Positions 12,234 through 21,852 of a stretch of DNA of 58,958 nt are shown here, piece by piece; the stretch's first letter is position 1; each line of letters begins with the position of its first letter. This DNA is from Burkholderiales bacterium. GTDB taxonomy: Bacteria; Pseudomonadota; Gammaproteobacteria; Burkholderiales; SG8-41. The notes beneath the pieces are model-generated. The model was not told where the DNA came from, did no database searches, and saw only the letters and a list, made by a program, of their open reading frames with translations. The DNA lies in the NCBI GenBank assembly GCA_030833315.1, contig JAURHM010000011.1, positions 1-58,958 on the forward strand, in the 5' to 3' direction. The translations under genes were made by a program, and so were the position numbers.

Positions 12234-12590
12234 ATGGACACCATATTCATCAGCGAGCTGCACATCGATACCCGCATCGGCATTTATGAACGGGAAAAAC
12301 AGGTGCCGCAGACCATACAGCTCGATCTCGAAATCGGGCTGTGCGGCGAACATGCCGCACACAGCGACCGCATCGAAGACACCATCGACTACGCCGAAGT
12401 GGTCGCCGACATCCGCAAGCTGTTTGCGGAACAGCATTTCGCACTGCTCGAACATGCGGCGGAATCCATCGCCCAACTGGTGATGCAGCACTTCAAGGCG
12501 CCGTGGCTGCGCATCACCATCGCCAAGCTGTCGCCGTTCGCCGGCGTCAAGCGACTCGGCGTCTGCATCGAGCGCGGCAAACGCAGTTAA
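12234..12590 (+). CDS. folB: Dihydroneopterin aldolase
   Basis: This 118-residue folate-pathway enzyme converts 7,8-dihydroneopterin to 6-hydroxymethyl-dihydropterin and glycolaldehyde. It begins MDTIFISELHIDTRIGIYER and carries the family's EDTIDYAEVV segment, a conserved Glu (LLEHAAESIA) and Lys (TIAKLSPF). I chose ATG 12234; an upstream in-frame ATG at 12183 would add 17 residues with no family similarity. The related epimerase FolX has the same fold and cannot be wholly excluded. Confidence 0.92.
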   Translation: MDTIFISELHIDTRIGIYEREKQVPQTIQLDLEIGLCGEHAAHSDRIEDTIDYAEVVADIRKLFAEQHFALLEHAAESIAQLVMQHFKAPWLRITIAKLSPFAGVKRLGVCIERGKRS

Positions 12591-12610
12591 AACGCATCAC
12601 GCCTGTGCAC

Positions 12611-13510
12611 TTAGCCCCGCGGGTGATGCTTGGCATGCAACTGCTTCATACGCTCGCGCGCGACGTGGGTGTAAATCTGCGTCGTAGAAATATCCGAATG
12701 CCCGAGCAACAGCTGCACCACACGCAGGTCTGCGCCGTGATTGAGCAGATGCGTGGCGAAGGCATGGCGCAAGGTGTGCGGTGAAATCGGCTTGTGCAGC
12801 CCGGCCTGCAGCGAATAACGCCGGATCAAATGCCAGAACGACTGCCGCGTCATCGCTGCTGCGCGCGCGGTTACGAACAGCGCATCGCTGACGCGCTGCC
12901 CGAGCAGCGTCGGACGCGATTCGCGCAGATAACGTTCCAGCCAGCCCAGCGCCTCTTCGCCCAACGGCACCAAGCGCTCCTTCGAACCTTTGCCCAGTAC
13001 GCGCACCACTCCCATATCTCGACTGATCTGCGGCGTTTTCAGTGTCACCAGTTCCGAGACACGCAGGCCACTGGCATACAAAACCTCCAGCATCGCACGG
13101 TCGCGCAGACCCAGCGGTTCATCGACAGCCGGTGCGGCAAGCAGGCTTTCGACATCGGCTTCGGTCAGGGTTTTCGGCAGCGAGCGTGGCAGCTTCGGCG
13201 CTTCGATGCGCAGCGTCGGATCCACCGTGATCAGATTCTGCCGCACGGCATGGCGGTAAAAACGTTTCAGACTGGACAGCAGGCGCGCCGCGGTTGAAGC
13301 ACGCGCCTTCGCGCGGAACTTGTGTGCCAGATAATCCTGGATCATCGGTTGTGCGGCAGTGAGCAGATCGCAGCGGTTCTTCTCGGCCAGCCATGCCGCG
13401 AACTGTTTGAGATCGCGGCGATAGCTGTCGAGGGTGTTGCGCGACAGGCCGTCCTCCAGCCACAGCGCATCGCAGAACTCTTCAATGCGTTGTATCGAGG
13501 AGGCCTTCAT
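12611..13510 (-). CDS. xerD: Site-specific tyrosine recombinase XerD
   Basis: This 299-residue recombinase resolves chromosome dimers at dif together with XerC. The N-terminal SAM-like DNA-binding domain (about 8-95) is followed by the catalytic domain with Arg in YASGLRVSELVTL, His-x-x-Arg in PHTLRHAFATHLL, the second His in LLGHSDIST and the nucleophile Tyr280 in QIYTHV. Length and the N-terminal FCDALWLEDGLS fit XerD better than XerC. Its start overlaps the end of ogt by 29 bases, which suggests one transcript. Confidence 0.93.
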   Translation of the reverse strand: MKASSIQRIEEFCDALWLEDGLSRNTLDSYRRDLKQFAAWLAEKNRCDLLTAAQPMIQDYLAHKFRAKARASTAARLLSSLKRFYRHAVRQNLITVDPTLRIEAPKLPRSLPKTLTEADVESLLAAPAVDEPLGLRDRAMLEVLYASGLRVSELVTLKTPQISRDMGVVRVLGKGSKERLVPLGEEALGWLERYLRESRPTLLGQRVSDALFVTARAAAMTRQSFWHLIRRYSLQAGLHKPISPHTLRHAFATHLLNHGADLRVVQLLLGHSDISTTQIYTHVARERMKQLHAKHHPRG

Positions 13511-13970
13511 GTCGCAGCAGCCAGCGTTTCACACTCAATGGAAAATCATCCTTGCCGCCCATGAAACCGCCGAGCCCGCCGCTGGCGGCGAGCACCCGAT
13601 GGCAGGGCACGAACAAGGGCACGGGATTGGTGCCGCAGGCGCCGCCGACAGCACGCGCGGCACTACCGATGCGTCGCGCAAGCTCACCATAGGTAATTGT
13701 TTTTATTGGAAATAATTTCTCGATCTCGCGCCACACGCGGTGCTGGAAGGCGCTGCCTTCCAGTCGATAAGGCAATTGGAAGACATACGCCGGATCATCC
13801 AGATAACGTTCGATCTCGCGACAGGCCCGCTCCGCTGCACGGTCATACGGCGCCCTCGCCGCGGTTTGCCGCGGAAGATAACGCACACCGGTGACGACAG
13901 CACCGTCGGTCACAATGCCCAGCACCGCGAACGGTGTGGCATAACGTGTTTCCGGCGGTGCGGCGTTCAC
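13482..13970 (-). CDS. ogt: Methylated-DNA--[protein]-cysteine S-methyltransferase
   Basis: This 162-residue suicide enzyme repairs O6-alkylguanine. Its active site is PCHRVLAASGGLGGF, where the cysteine accepts the alkyl group. A small N-terminal domain (about 1-75) precedes the HTH-containing catalytic domain (ITYGELARRIGSAARAVGGA). I chose the GTG at 13970: it overlaps the TGA of the TRAP permease gene as GTGA, and the codons upstream of it lie inside that gene and show no similarity. The overlap implies translational coupling. Confidence 0.9.
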   Translation of the reverse strand: MNAAPPETRYATPFAVLGIVTDGAVVTGVRYLPRQTAARAPYDRAAERACREIERYLDDPAYVFQLPYRLEGSAFQHRVWREIEKLFPIKTITYGELARRIGSAARAVGGACGTNPVPLFVPCHRVLAASGGLGGFMGGKDDFPLSVKRWLLRHEGLLDTTH

Positions 13971-16069
13971 GCGATTGCCGGTGCCCCGGATCGCAACTTC
14001 TGCAACAGGACAACTACGCTCACCAGCACCAGACCGAGGATGTCGCAGAACGTCGTCGGGTACACCAGCGCAAGGCCGGCAATGATCAGCATCCAGCGTT
14101 CGGGCAGCGTGGTCTTGCGCAACAGCCAACCCTGCAAGCCGCCGGCCAGCGCAACGATGCCGATGATCGCTGTGACTGTAATCATCGCGATGGCACCCCA
14201 ATCCGCCTGCGCCAGATTCTTGAACGAACCGCCGAGCAGCAGACCGACGCCGGAAGGATCGAGCACGAACATGAACGGCACCAGGAAAGCAGGTGCGGTG
14301 TACTTCCAGCACTGCAGCGTGGTGCGGTACGGACCGCCGCCGGTAATCGCCGCAGCGGCGAAGGGCGACAGCGCGGTCGGCGGCGAGACTTCAGACAGCA
14401 CGGCATAATAGAAAATGAACATATGCGCTGCAAAATCCGGTACACCGAGCTTCATCAGCGCCGGCGCGGCAATCACCGCACAGATGATGTACGACGCCGT
14501 CACCGGCACCGCAAGGCCGACAATCCACACAATCATCGAGGTATAGAACGCGGTCAGCAGCAAACGCATGTCATGCAACAGCTTGACCGTGTCCGATACG
14601 CCCAGCGCGGTAAACAGGCTGACCAGGGCCTGCGCACCCGACTCGGCATAGGTCAGCACGATCGAACTGAACTTGAGACCAAGTCCGGTCAGCGTCACCA
14701 CGCCGACGATAACGCCGGCGGAAGCGCAGGTCATCGCGACGTTGAGCACGCCCACCGATCCGCCTTCCAGCGCCTTGATGAAACCGGATTCCCAGAAGCC
14801 CTTCATCCATGGCATGCGGCCGCGGAACCAGTCATAGGAAATCAGCGCGCAATCCCGCTGCAGGAAGGACAGCACTGCCGTGACCACCGTCGCCCAGAAC
14901 ACCGACATCACCGGCGAGTAACCCATCAGCATGAACACCACGATCGCGATCAGCGATACAAAATGGAACCAGTATTTTTTCGCGAGCGCGCCGGCGCGGT
15001 GGTGTTTCTCCAGCGCGACCACCTTCATGTTGAACTTGCGGGCGTCAATTTCGACCATCACGAAAATCGCGAGGTAGAACAGCACCGTCGGGATCGTCGC
15101 CATCAGGATCACGTCGAGGTACGATATCTTCAGGAATTCCGCGATCAGGAAGGCCGCCGCACCGAGCACCGGCGGTGAAATGATCGCGCCCAGACCACCG
15201 GCCGCGAGCAGGCCGCCGGCGGCTTCCTTGCCGTAGCCCGACTTCGCCAGCAGCGGATACGCGACCGCGCCCAGCGTCACCGTCGTCGCCACGCCGGAAC
15301 CCGAAGGTCCACCGAGCAGGAAGGAACCCATCACCACAGCGCGACCCGCGCTCGACGGTTTACCGCCCATCGCCGAAAAAGAAAAATCGATGAAGAACTT
15401 GCCGGCACCGGAATACTGCAGGAAAGCGCCGTAAATCGTGAACAGGATAATCAGCGTCGACGACACATCAACCGCGACACCGAAGATGCCCTCCAGCGTC
15501 ATATACAGCGAGCCGGTCAGGCGCGCGATGTCGTAACCCTTGTGCGTCCAAGGCTGCGGCAGATGCGGCCCGAACAACGCATAAGCGAGGAAGGCCAGCA
15601 CGATCACCGGCAGGATCCAGGTCGAGCTGCGCCGGTTGCCTTCGAGAATCAGCAGAATCAGTCCGACACCGAACACCTGGTCCATCACCGTCGGCGTCAC
15701 CGCACGGTCGCCGAACTCGTCACCGAAATAAAGCATGTAGACGACGACAGCGACGGAGAGGATTGCGAAAATCACATCCCACCACATCAGCCGGTGGCGG
15801 AAACGTTTCGCCGCGGGGAACATCAGGAACACCAGCGCCAGCGCGAATGCGACGTGGACCGGGCGAAGAATGTAAGCGGGAACGATTTCGACCGCAGAGT
15901 AGAGATGGAACAGCGACATCACCACCGCCGCTGCCGTCAGGATCACCGCCAGCACACCGCGATACCGGTTATGCGCACCCTCTTCCTCTTCGATCAGTTC
16001 CGCGACGCGCTTGCGCGCCTCTTCACTGATGCCGTCGAGGCTGACGGTCTGCGAATTGTTGTCAGACAT
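13967..16069 (-). CDS. TRAP transporter permease, fused 4TM/12TM (DctQM) type
   Basis: This 700-residue integral membrane protein has about 16-18 hydrophobic segments. The N-terminal third matches the fused small-subunit part and the rest the large DctM-like channel, with GSFLLGGPSGSGVATTVTLG (about 240-260) and GGLLAAGGLGAIISPPVLGA (about 283-302), the conserved motifs of TAXI-type TRAP permeases. The acidic N-terminus is cytoplasmic. It imports a solute by ion symport, using the binding protein encoded just upstream (16194-17153). A strong terminator lies between the two genes. Confidence 0.95.
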   Translation of the reverse strand: MSDNNSQTVSLDGISEEARKRVAELIEEEEGAHNRYRGVLAVILTAAAVVMSLFHLYSAVEIVPAYILRPVHVAFALALVFLMFPAAKRFRHRLMWWDVIFAILSVAVVVYMLYFGDEFGDRAVTPTVMDQVFGVGLILLILEGNRRSSTWILPVIVLAFLAYALFGPHLPQPWTHKGYDIARLTGSLYMTLEGIFGVAVDVSSTLIILFTIYGAFLQYSGAGKFFIDFSFSAMGGKPSSAGRAVVMGSFLLGGPSGSGVATTVTLGAVAYPLLAKSGYGKEAAGGLLAAGGLGAIISPPVLGAAAFLIAEFLKISYLDVILMATIPTVLFYLAIFVMVEIDARKFNMKVVALEKHHRAGALAKKYWFHFVSLIAIVVFMLMGYSPVMSVFWATVVTAVLSFLQRDCALISYDWFRGRMPWMKGFWESGFIKALEGGSVGVLNVAMTCASAGVIVGVVTLTGLGLKFSSIVLTYAESGAQALVSLFTALGVSDTVKLLHDMRLLLTAFYTSMIVWIVGLAVPVTASYIICAVIAAPALMKLGVPDFAAHMFIFYYAVLSEVSPPTALSPFAAAAITGGGPYRTTLQCWKYTAPAFLVPFMFVLDPSGVGLLLGGSFKNLAQADWGAIAMITVTAIIGIVALAGGLQGWLLRKTTLPERWMLIIAGLALVYPTTFCDILGLVLVSVVVLLQKLRSGAPAIA

Positions 16070-16144
16070 TGATCATTCTCCCCCGCGAATTTTGCCCGGT
16101 GATCATAACATGTGAACTCTTGCGCCCGCGCCTCCGGCCACCCC

Positions 16145-16173
16145 AAAAAAAACCCCGCCACTCGGGCGGGGTT
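16145..16173 (-). terminator. Terminator/attenuator between TAXI binding protein and TRAP permease
   Basis: A perfect 9-bp stem (16151-16159 with 16165-16173, loop of five) is followed on the minus strand by eight or more T residues. It lies 20 bases after the stop of the binding-protein gene and about 80 bases before the permease start. This is a textbook intrinsic terminator, so it should make most transcripts stop after the binding protein. Confidence 0.88.
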
Positions 16174-16193
16174 GCTTTGAATCAGGCCGCGGA

Positions 16194-17153
16194 TTACTGC
16201 AGCTTGACACCCTTCTCCTTGAAATACTTCAGAGCGCCCGGGTGGAATGGAATGGGCGATGCCGAGGCTTTCTGGTTCTCATATTTGAAGTTCTCGGATT
16301 CCTTGTGCACGGCAATCATGTCGTCGCGCTTGTCGAAAATGGTCTTGACGATGTTGTAGGCAGTCTGCTCGCTCATGTTCTCATGAGCCACCAGGATGTT
16401 CATCACCGTCGCCTGCTTGTTGTCAGCCTGCATGCCGCTGTAGGTCGTTTTCGGGATTACGTCCTCAACATAGAGGTTGCCGTATTTCTTGTTCATACCG
16501 GCAACGGTCTCGGCGTGGTCGACCATCTTGATCTTGATGCCGGGCGTTGCCGCCAGATCGGTCACGGCCGCGGTCGGCAGACCGCCCACCCAGAAGAAGG
16601 CGTCGATCTTCTTGTCCTTGAGCGCATTGACCGATTCTGCGACGCCGAGGCGTTCCCGTTTCATGTCCTTGTCCTTGTCGAGGCCGGCGGATTCAATGAC
16701 GCGGAAGGCCATGACTTCGGTGGCGCTTCCCGGCGAACCGGTGGACACGCGCTTGCCCTTGAGGTCTTTCATGTTGTTGATGCCCATGCCCTCAACGCTG
16801 ACCACATGCATGCGGTTCGGGTAAAGAATCATCAGCGTGCGCAGCGGGACTTTCTGGCCCTTGAATTTGTCTTCGCCTTTATAAGCATCGAGCGCCGCGT
16901 CGGTCATCGAAAAAGCGACATAGGGTTTGCCGGTTCCTATCAGTTTCAGGTTGTCCACCGAACCACCGGTGACTTCCGCAGTGGCCGACATGCCGGGAAC
17001 AAACTTCGACAGCACGTTAGCGAGACCGCCACCCATCGGGTAGTAGACGCCGCCGGTGCCGCCAGTGGCGATGGAGATATTCACTTTCTCTTGGGCAATT
17101 GCCGGCATTGCGATCAGCGCGGAAAGCGCCAACATATTGATTAATTTACGCAT
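16194..17153 (-). CDS. TAXI-family TRAP transporter solute-binding protein
   Basis: This 319-residue periplasmic binding protein has a signal peptide (MRKLINMLALSALIAMPAIA) and the TAXI-family opening NISIATGGTGGVYYPMGGGL. Later landmarks are GKRVSTGSPGSATEVMA and DAFFWVGGLPTAAV. The start at 17153 follows a GGAGG site; an ATG 23 codons upstream has no such signal and would hide the signal peptide. The ligand is unknown; characterised TAXI proteins bind glutamate or related acids. Permease and binding protein form one unit on the minus strand. Confidence 0.95.
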   Translation of the reverse strand: MRKLINMLALSALIAMPAIAQEKVNISIATGGTGGVYYPMGGGLANVLSKFVPGMSATAEVTGGSVDNLKLIGTGKPYVAFSMTDAALDAYKGEDKFKGQKVPLRTLMILYPNRMHVVSVEGMGINNMKDLKGKRVSTGSPGSATEVMAFRVIESAGLDKDKDMKRERLGVAESVNALKDKKIDAFFWVGGLPTAAVTDLAATPGIKIKMVDHAETVAGMNKKYGNLYVEDVIPKTTYSGMQADNKQATVMNILVAHENMSEQTAYNIVKTIFDKRDDMIAVHKESENFKYENQKASASPIPFHPGALKYFKEKGVKLQ

Positions 17154-17246
17154 TTTTCCTCCAGTGGTTGATTGATTCAGCCTTGGGCCGATGAGTGTAG
17201 GAATATTCCCCTGGACGGTCAACCGACCGGGGGTGACGGTAACAAA

Positions 17247-17666
17247 CTACTTGGCGAAGAGCTGGGACATGTCCTCGAAGGCCTTGAATTCCAGCGCATT
17301 GCCGCAGGGATCGAGAAAAAACATCGTCGCCTGTTCACCGACCTGGCCTTTGAAGCGCACATGCGGTTCGATAACAAATTTGGTGCCGGCATGCGTCAGC
17401 TTTTGAGCGAGTTTCTGCCACTCCCCCATCGACAACACCACGCCGAAATGGCGCACCGGCACGTTGTCGCCGTCAACGGCGCTGGTCGTTCGATGGCCGA
17501 CTTCATCCGGCGCCAGATGTGCAACGATCTGGTGGCCGTAAAAATCGAAATCCACCCATTCAGGGGATGAACGCCCCTCGGCGCAGCCAAGCAGTTCGCC
17601 GTAAAAGGCGCGCGCCTTGGCGAGGTCATCAACGGGAAATGCTAGGTGAAACGGCGATTGCGGCAT
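17247..17666 (-). CDS. VOC-superfamily (glyoxalase/dioxygenase-fold) protein
   Basis: This 139-residue protein begins [20 protein letters not shown], with FYGELLGC following: one VOC module with a likely metal ligand in the first strand (His7), a second His in VRHFGVVL and a Glu near the end (GNALEFKAF). Proteins of this type, with [11 protein letters not shown] and [12 protein letters not shown], are common uncharacterised relatives of glyoxalase I. The extended frame upstream of 17666 does not look like VOC. It is divergent from the hydrolase at 17881. Confidence 0.85.
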   Translation of the reverse strand: MPQSPFHLAFPVDDLAKARAFYGELLGCAEGRSSPEWVDFDFYGHQIVAHLAPDEVGHRTTSAVDGDNVPVRHFGVVLSMGEWQKLAQKLTHAGTKFVIEPHVRFKGQVGEQATMFFLDPCGNALEFKAFEDMSQLFAK

Positions 17667-17880
17667 GGCTTTTTCCAGTGGATTGAAACAAGGCCCGTAT
17701 TCTAAGCGCAACCGGCGCTGCCGAAATTTCCGGCGCGACCACATCCTGAAGCGGCAGCGGACAATGAATAACGCCCGGTGTAGCATGGCAGCCATTGCCC
17801 GCGCGAAGCCCGGGTTCGCGCATATCGCGAAATGCGGCACAGACTGCACAGCCGGTTCTTCATCTGCCTGGAGGATTTCC

Positions 17881-19911
17881 ATGACTGCAACAATCCGCAG
17901 CATCTTGCCGGCCGCCCTGTGCGCTGCCCTGCTGACGTCCCATGCAGAAGCGCGAATCGTGCGCATCGACATCCAGAAAGCCGGGACGCCGACCTTCGAG
18001 GCCGCCTCTTTCGGCAAAACCGGACAATACGAAAAACTCGACGGACGCGCCTACGGCGAACTGGACCCGCGCGATCCGCTGAACCGCAGCATCGTCTACA
18101 TCGACAAGGCGCCGCGCAACGCCGCCGGTATGGTCGAATACAGTATTGATGTGTCCATCATCAAACCGGTCGACATGAGCCGCGGTAACGGCACGATTTT
18201 CTATGACGTCACCAACCGTGGCGGACGCCGTGCGTTTGATGCCTTTCACGTCGGCGCCAACCCCGGCAACAATCCGGTGTCGTCTAAGGACGCCGGCGAC
18301 GGCTTCCTGATGAAAGCGGGGTATACCCTGGTGACCAGCGGCTGGCAGGGCGACATTATGCCGGGCGGCGGGCGTGTCGCCGGACAGTTTCCGGTACCTG
18401 TTGAAGCAGACGACAAACCGGTTAGCAAACGTATTACAGCGGAGTACATTGTCACCCAGCCGTCCTACACGCTGAGCCTCGGCAACGAGGGCGGACGCGC
18501 CGAAGCCCGACCACATGCTGCAGTGCTGGAACGCAAGGACGAGGCGCGGCTGATGCGGCGCAAAGGACCGCTCACAGCACGTGAACCCATACCCGGCAGC
18601 GAGTGGTCATTTGGCCGCTGCCCCGACGGCAAGAACCCGGTACCCAGCGACAGCCATCTCTGCTATCCGGCAGGCTTTTCCACCGACTACGTGTACGAAC
18701 TCGTTTATGTTGCCCGCGATCCGGTAGTAATGGGCATCGCCTTCGCCGCCGTCCGCGATCTGGTGTCCTTCCTGCGCCATGACCGCACCGCCGCAAACCC
18801 GCTGATGCGCGGAGCAGTTGCCGGTGAAAATCCGGTGCGCCACGCACTCGGCTTCGGTCGCTCGCAGAGCGGCCGCTTCATCAAGGACCTTGTCAATGAG
18901 GGATTCAACATCGATGAAAGCAAACGCCGGATATTCGACGGCATCCTGCCACTGATTTCAGGCTCGCGCGTCACGCTGACCAATATGGAATTCGCCACAC
19001 CGGGACGCGTTCCTTCGACCCTAACCCAACACTATTACCGCGGCGACCAGTTCCCCTTCACCTACGCGACCCTGACCGATCCGGTAACCGGAAAACGCGG
19101 CGGCTGGCTCGAGCGCTGCACGGCACAGGGTGTCTGCCCAAAAGTGTTTCACATGGACTCCGGCACCGAAGCTTGGGGGGCGCGTAACTCGCTGGTGATC
19201 ACCGATGCCGCGGGCAAAAGCGATCTGCCAATACCGGAAAATGTGCGGCTTTATTATTTCGCGAGCACGCAACACGGCCCGGCCGGCAAGGCCGCGCCGT
19301 CGCTGCTCTGCAAAAACCTTTCCAATCCGAATCCCTACCGCGAAGGACTCCGTGCCCTACTGGTGGCAATGCAGGGCTGGGTGGAGGCCGGCACCGTTCC
19401 GCCGCCATCGCGGTTTCCGCGGGTATCCGACGGCACGCTGGTCAAACCGTCAGAACTGGTGTTTCCGGACATACCCGGAGCCCCGGTGTTCGATCGGCTC
19501 GGTGACCATTACGTGAAAAATTTCGATGTACAACCGCCAGAATACATCCTCGACAAGCGTTATACGGTATTGGTACCTAAGGTTGATGCCGACGGCAATG
19601 ACATCGGCGGCATACAGTCGACCGCGCGCCAGGTACCGCTGGGCACCTATACCGGATGGAATCTGCGTAAGGAGGGTTCCATGGAAAATGAATTCTGCGA
19701 CCTTACCGGTTCATTCATCCCGTTTGCAAAATCAGCCGCGGAACGCGGTGGCGACCCGCGACCCTCCCTGGGGGAACGTTACGGAGACAAAAGCAGCTAT
19801 GTATCACTCGTAAAGGCGGCTGCCGATAAACTGGTTGGAGAGCGCTTCTTGCTGCAGGAAGACGCGGCACGACTGGTGATCGAGGCAGAACGAACCGAAC
19901 TTGGATTCTGA
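17881..19911 (+). CDS. Exported alpha/beta-hydrolase domain protein (Abhydrolase_10 type)
   Basis: This 676-residue protein has a signal peptide (about 1-22, ending HAEA) and a large alpha/beta-hydrolase region. Recognisable pieces are [34 protein letters not shown], the nucleophile elbow [19 protein letters not shown] and [17 protein letters not shown]; these match the family of large secreted hydrolases often seen next to aromatic or terpenoid degradation genes. ATG 17881 is preceded by GGAGG, whereas longer readings start inside the neighbouring gene's leader. The substrate is unknown. It is first in a probable operon with an aldo/keto reductase and a Bug protein. Confidence 0.88.
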   Translation: MTATIRSILPAALCAALLTSHAEARIVRIDIQKAGTPTFEAASFGKTGQYEKLDGRAYGELDPRDPLNRSIVYIDKAPRNAAGMVEYSIDVSIIKPVDMSRGNGTIFYDVTNRGGRRAFDAFHVGANPGNNPVSSKDAGDGFLMKAGYTLVTSGWQGDIMPGGGRVAGQFPVPVEADDKPVSKRITAEYIVTQPSYTLSLGNEGGRAEARPHAAVLERKDEARLMRRKGPLTAREPIPGSEWSFGRCPDGKNPVPSDSHLCYPAGFSTDYVYELVYVARDPVVMGIAFAAVRDLVSFLRHDRTAANPLMRGAVAGENPVRHALGFGRSQSGRFIKDLVNEGFNIDESKRRIFDGILPLISGSRVTLTNMEFATPGRVPSTLTQHYYRGDQFPFTYATLTDPVTGKRGGWLERCTAQGVCPKVFHMDSGTEAWGARNSLVITDAAGKSDLPIPENVRLYYFASTQHGPAGKAAPSLLCKNLSNPNPYREGLRALLVAMQGWVEAGTVPPPSRFPRVSDGTLVKPSELVFPDIPGAPVFDRLGDHYVKNFDVQPPEYILDKRYTVLVPKVDADGNDIGGIQSTARQVPLGTYTGWNLRKEGSMENEFCDLTGSFIPFAKSAAERGGDPRPSLGERYGDKSSYVSLVKAAADKLVGERFLLQEDAARLVIEAERTELGF

Positions 19912-19930
19912 AAACAGGCTCAACATCAAA

Positions 19931-20761
19931 ATGCCCAACATCCCGACCCTCACTACCCACGGCTGCACCATGCCGCAAATCGGTTTCGGCACTTCCCAGC
20001 TCGGCGATTGCGGCGAACTTGTCGCCACCGCACTGAAAGTCGGCTACCGCCATATTGATACCGCCTGGAAATACGGCTCGGAAAAAGGCGTCGGCGCCGG
20101 TATCCGCGCCTCGGGCGTGCCGCGCAGCGAAATTTTCCTGGTCACCAAGGTTTCGCACGAATACCTGCGCGCCGATGCCTTCGCAAAGTCCGTCGATGAA
20201 AGCCTGAAAAACCTGCAGGTGGATTACGTCGACATGCTGCATGTGCACTGGCCGAGCATGGACAAGGTGCCGCTGGCGGAAACCATGGGCGCGCTGGCCA
20301 AGGCCAAACGCGACGGACTCGCCCGCCACATCGGCGTCGCCAATTTCAATATCGCCTTACTCGAAGAGGCGCAAAGCGTCTGCCTGGAGCCGTTGGCCAC
20401 GCTGCAGGCGGAATACCACCCCTATCTGGACCAGTCCAAGGTTCTCGACTATTGCCGCCGCCACGGCATGATTTTCACCGCCTATTGCCCGCTCGCCCGC
20501 GGCCGCCTGTTCAACGACCCGGTACTCATCGCCATCGCCCGGGCCCGCGGCAAAACCATTGCCCAGATCGTGCTGCGCTGGCTGGTACAGCAGGGCGGCA
20601 TCGTGCCGATCCCCCGCTCCTCGAATCCCGAGCGAATCGCCCAGAATCTTGAAGTCTTTGACTTCGAACTGAGCGCCGATGAAATACGCCGCATCCATGC
20701 CCTGGCCAAGCCCGACGGTCGCATCGCCAATCCGGCCGGCCGTGCACCCGCCTGGGATTAA
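19931..20761 (+). CDS. Aldo/keto reductase
   Basis: This 276-residue NADPH-dependent oxidoreductase with a TIM-barrel fold has the catalytic tetrad around Asp (RHIDTAWKYGSE), Tyr in the same loop, Lys (FLVTKVSHEY) and His (DMLHVHWPSMD). The C-terminal cofactor loop is PIPRSSNPERIAQNLEVFDF. It is closest in style to 2,5-diketogluconate reductases, but the substrate is not evident. I start it at MPNIPTLTTHGC (19931); the frame opens earlier and overlaps the hydrolase end. Gaps of 19 and 43 bases to its neighbours point to co-transcription. Confidence 0.9.
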   Translation: MPNIPTLTTHGCTMPQIGFGTSQLGDCGELVATALKVGYRHIDTAWKYGSEKGVGAGIRASGVPRSEIFLVTKVSHEYLRADAFAKSVDESLKNLQVDYVDMLHVHWPSMDKVPLAETMGALAKAKRDGLARHIGVANFNIALLEEAQSVCLEPLATLQAEYHPYLDQSKVLDYCRRHGMIFTAYCPLARGRLFNDPVLIAIARARGKTIAQIVLRWLVQQGGIVPIPRSSNPERIAQNLEVFDFELSADEIRRIHALAKPDGRIANPAGRAPAWD

Positions 20762-20804
20762 AATAGCCGTGGATTCAAAAAAACCTGAAACCGGAGACCA
20801 TCCA

Positions 20805-21797
20805 ATGAATATCCCAACCATCCAGGCAGTTCTCGGCACTGCCGCCATCGCCGCTACGCTCGGCTTCGCCGGCAACGCCGCTGCACAGGGCGCTGCATTT
20901 CCCAGCAAAAACATGGTGATGATTGTGCCTTACACGCCGGCGGGCTCCGCCGATGCGATGAGCCGCGCCATTGCCACCAGGCTCGGCACGGCGCTGGGAC
21001 GCAACATCGTCGTCGACAACCGTCCCGGTGCCAGCGGCATGATCGGCACGGAAATGGTCACCAAAGCAGACCCCGACGGCCACACACTGCTCGGTCACAC
21101 CTCCTCTTACCCTGCCACCGCCGCGGTGCGTGCCAAGCTTCCATTTGACCCCGCTCGTTCGATCATCCCGGTCGGCATGACCGCACGCGCGCCGATGCTG
21201 TTCGCGATCCATCCGTCAATCCCGGCGAAAAGCGTCAAGGAACTGATTGCCATCGTCAAAAAAGAACCGAAGAAATATTTCCTCAACTACGGTTCCTCCG
21301 GCACCGGCGGCAACAACCACTTCTCAGGCGCGCTTTTCGCTTCGGCGGCCGGCATCAAGATGCAGCACGTGCCGTACAAAGGCATCTCCAATGCCGTGAC
21401 CGCCCTTGCCTCGGGTGAAGTCGAAATCGTCATCGCCAGCTCCTCGGCCCTGCTGCCGCAGCGCGATTCCGGCCGCATCCGCATTCTTGGCGTGACCAGT
21501 GCGGAGAAATCCCCGCTGTTCCCGGACTTGCCCACCGTCGCTTCGCAGGGCGCCCCCGGTTACGAATACGAATTGTGGTGGGGCACCTTCGCGCCGGCCG
21601 GGATGTCACAGGAGCGGATCAGCTATCTGTACTCGCTGATCAACAAGATCGTGACCAGCGCCGACATGAAGAAGTTCCTGGACACCCAGGGCGCCGAGCC
21701 CTGGCTGATGCCAATGGCCCAACTGCCGGAGCTGCTGCCCAAGGAAATCGCGCGTTACAAAAAAGCCGCGCAGCTTGCGGGTATCGAACCACAATAA
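20805..21797 (+). CDS. Bug/TctC-family tripartite tricarboxylate receptor protein (no. 1)
   Basis: This 330-residue periplasmic binding protein has a signal peptide ending NAAAQGAAFP, the ligand-loop motif VPYTPAGSADAMSR with its conserved Asp, VVDNRPGASGMIGTE and HVPYKGIS. ATG 20805 follows CCGGAGA. It is the last gene of the hydrolase/reductase operon and is followed at once by a terminator, so its ligand is probably a substrate or product of those enzymes, though that is inference. Confidence 0.95.
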   Translation: MNIPTIQAVLGTAAIAATLGFAGNAAAQGAAFPSKNMVMIVPYTPAGSADAMSRAIATRLGTALGRNIVVDNRPGASGMIGTEMVTKADPDGHTLLGHTSSYPATAAVRAKLPFDPARSIIPVGMTARAPMLFAIHPSIPAKSVKELIAIVKKEPKKYFLNYGSSGTGGNNHFSGALFASAAGIKMQHVPYKGISNAVTALASGEVEIVIASSSALLPQRDSGRIRILGVTSAEKSPLFPDLPTVASQGAPGYEYELWWGTFAPAGMSQERISYLYSLINKIVTSADMKKFLDTQGAEPWLMPMAQLPELLPKEIARYKKAAQLAGIEPQ

Positions 21798-21815
21798 GAA
21801 TTACGCAGCGCACCG

Positions 21816-21852
21816 AAAAATCCCGCAGGCCCCAAGCCGGCGGGATTTTTTT
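21816..21852 (+). terminator. Bidirectional rho-independent terminator
   Basis: AAAAATCCCG (21816-21825) pairs with CGGGATTTTT (21841-21850), with a further inner GGC/GCC pairing, and is followed by T residues on both strands. It closes the plus-strand Bug operon and, in reverse, the pirin gene. Confidence 0.85.

Noticed and set aside
13934-15178. Plus-strand frame of 414 codons opposite the TRAP permease gene
   Set aside because: Extreme His/Arg/Gln composition from antisense reading of a membrane-protein gene; no family similarity or start signal.
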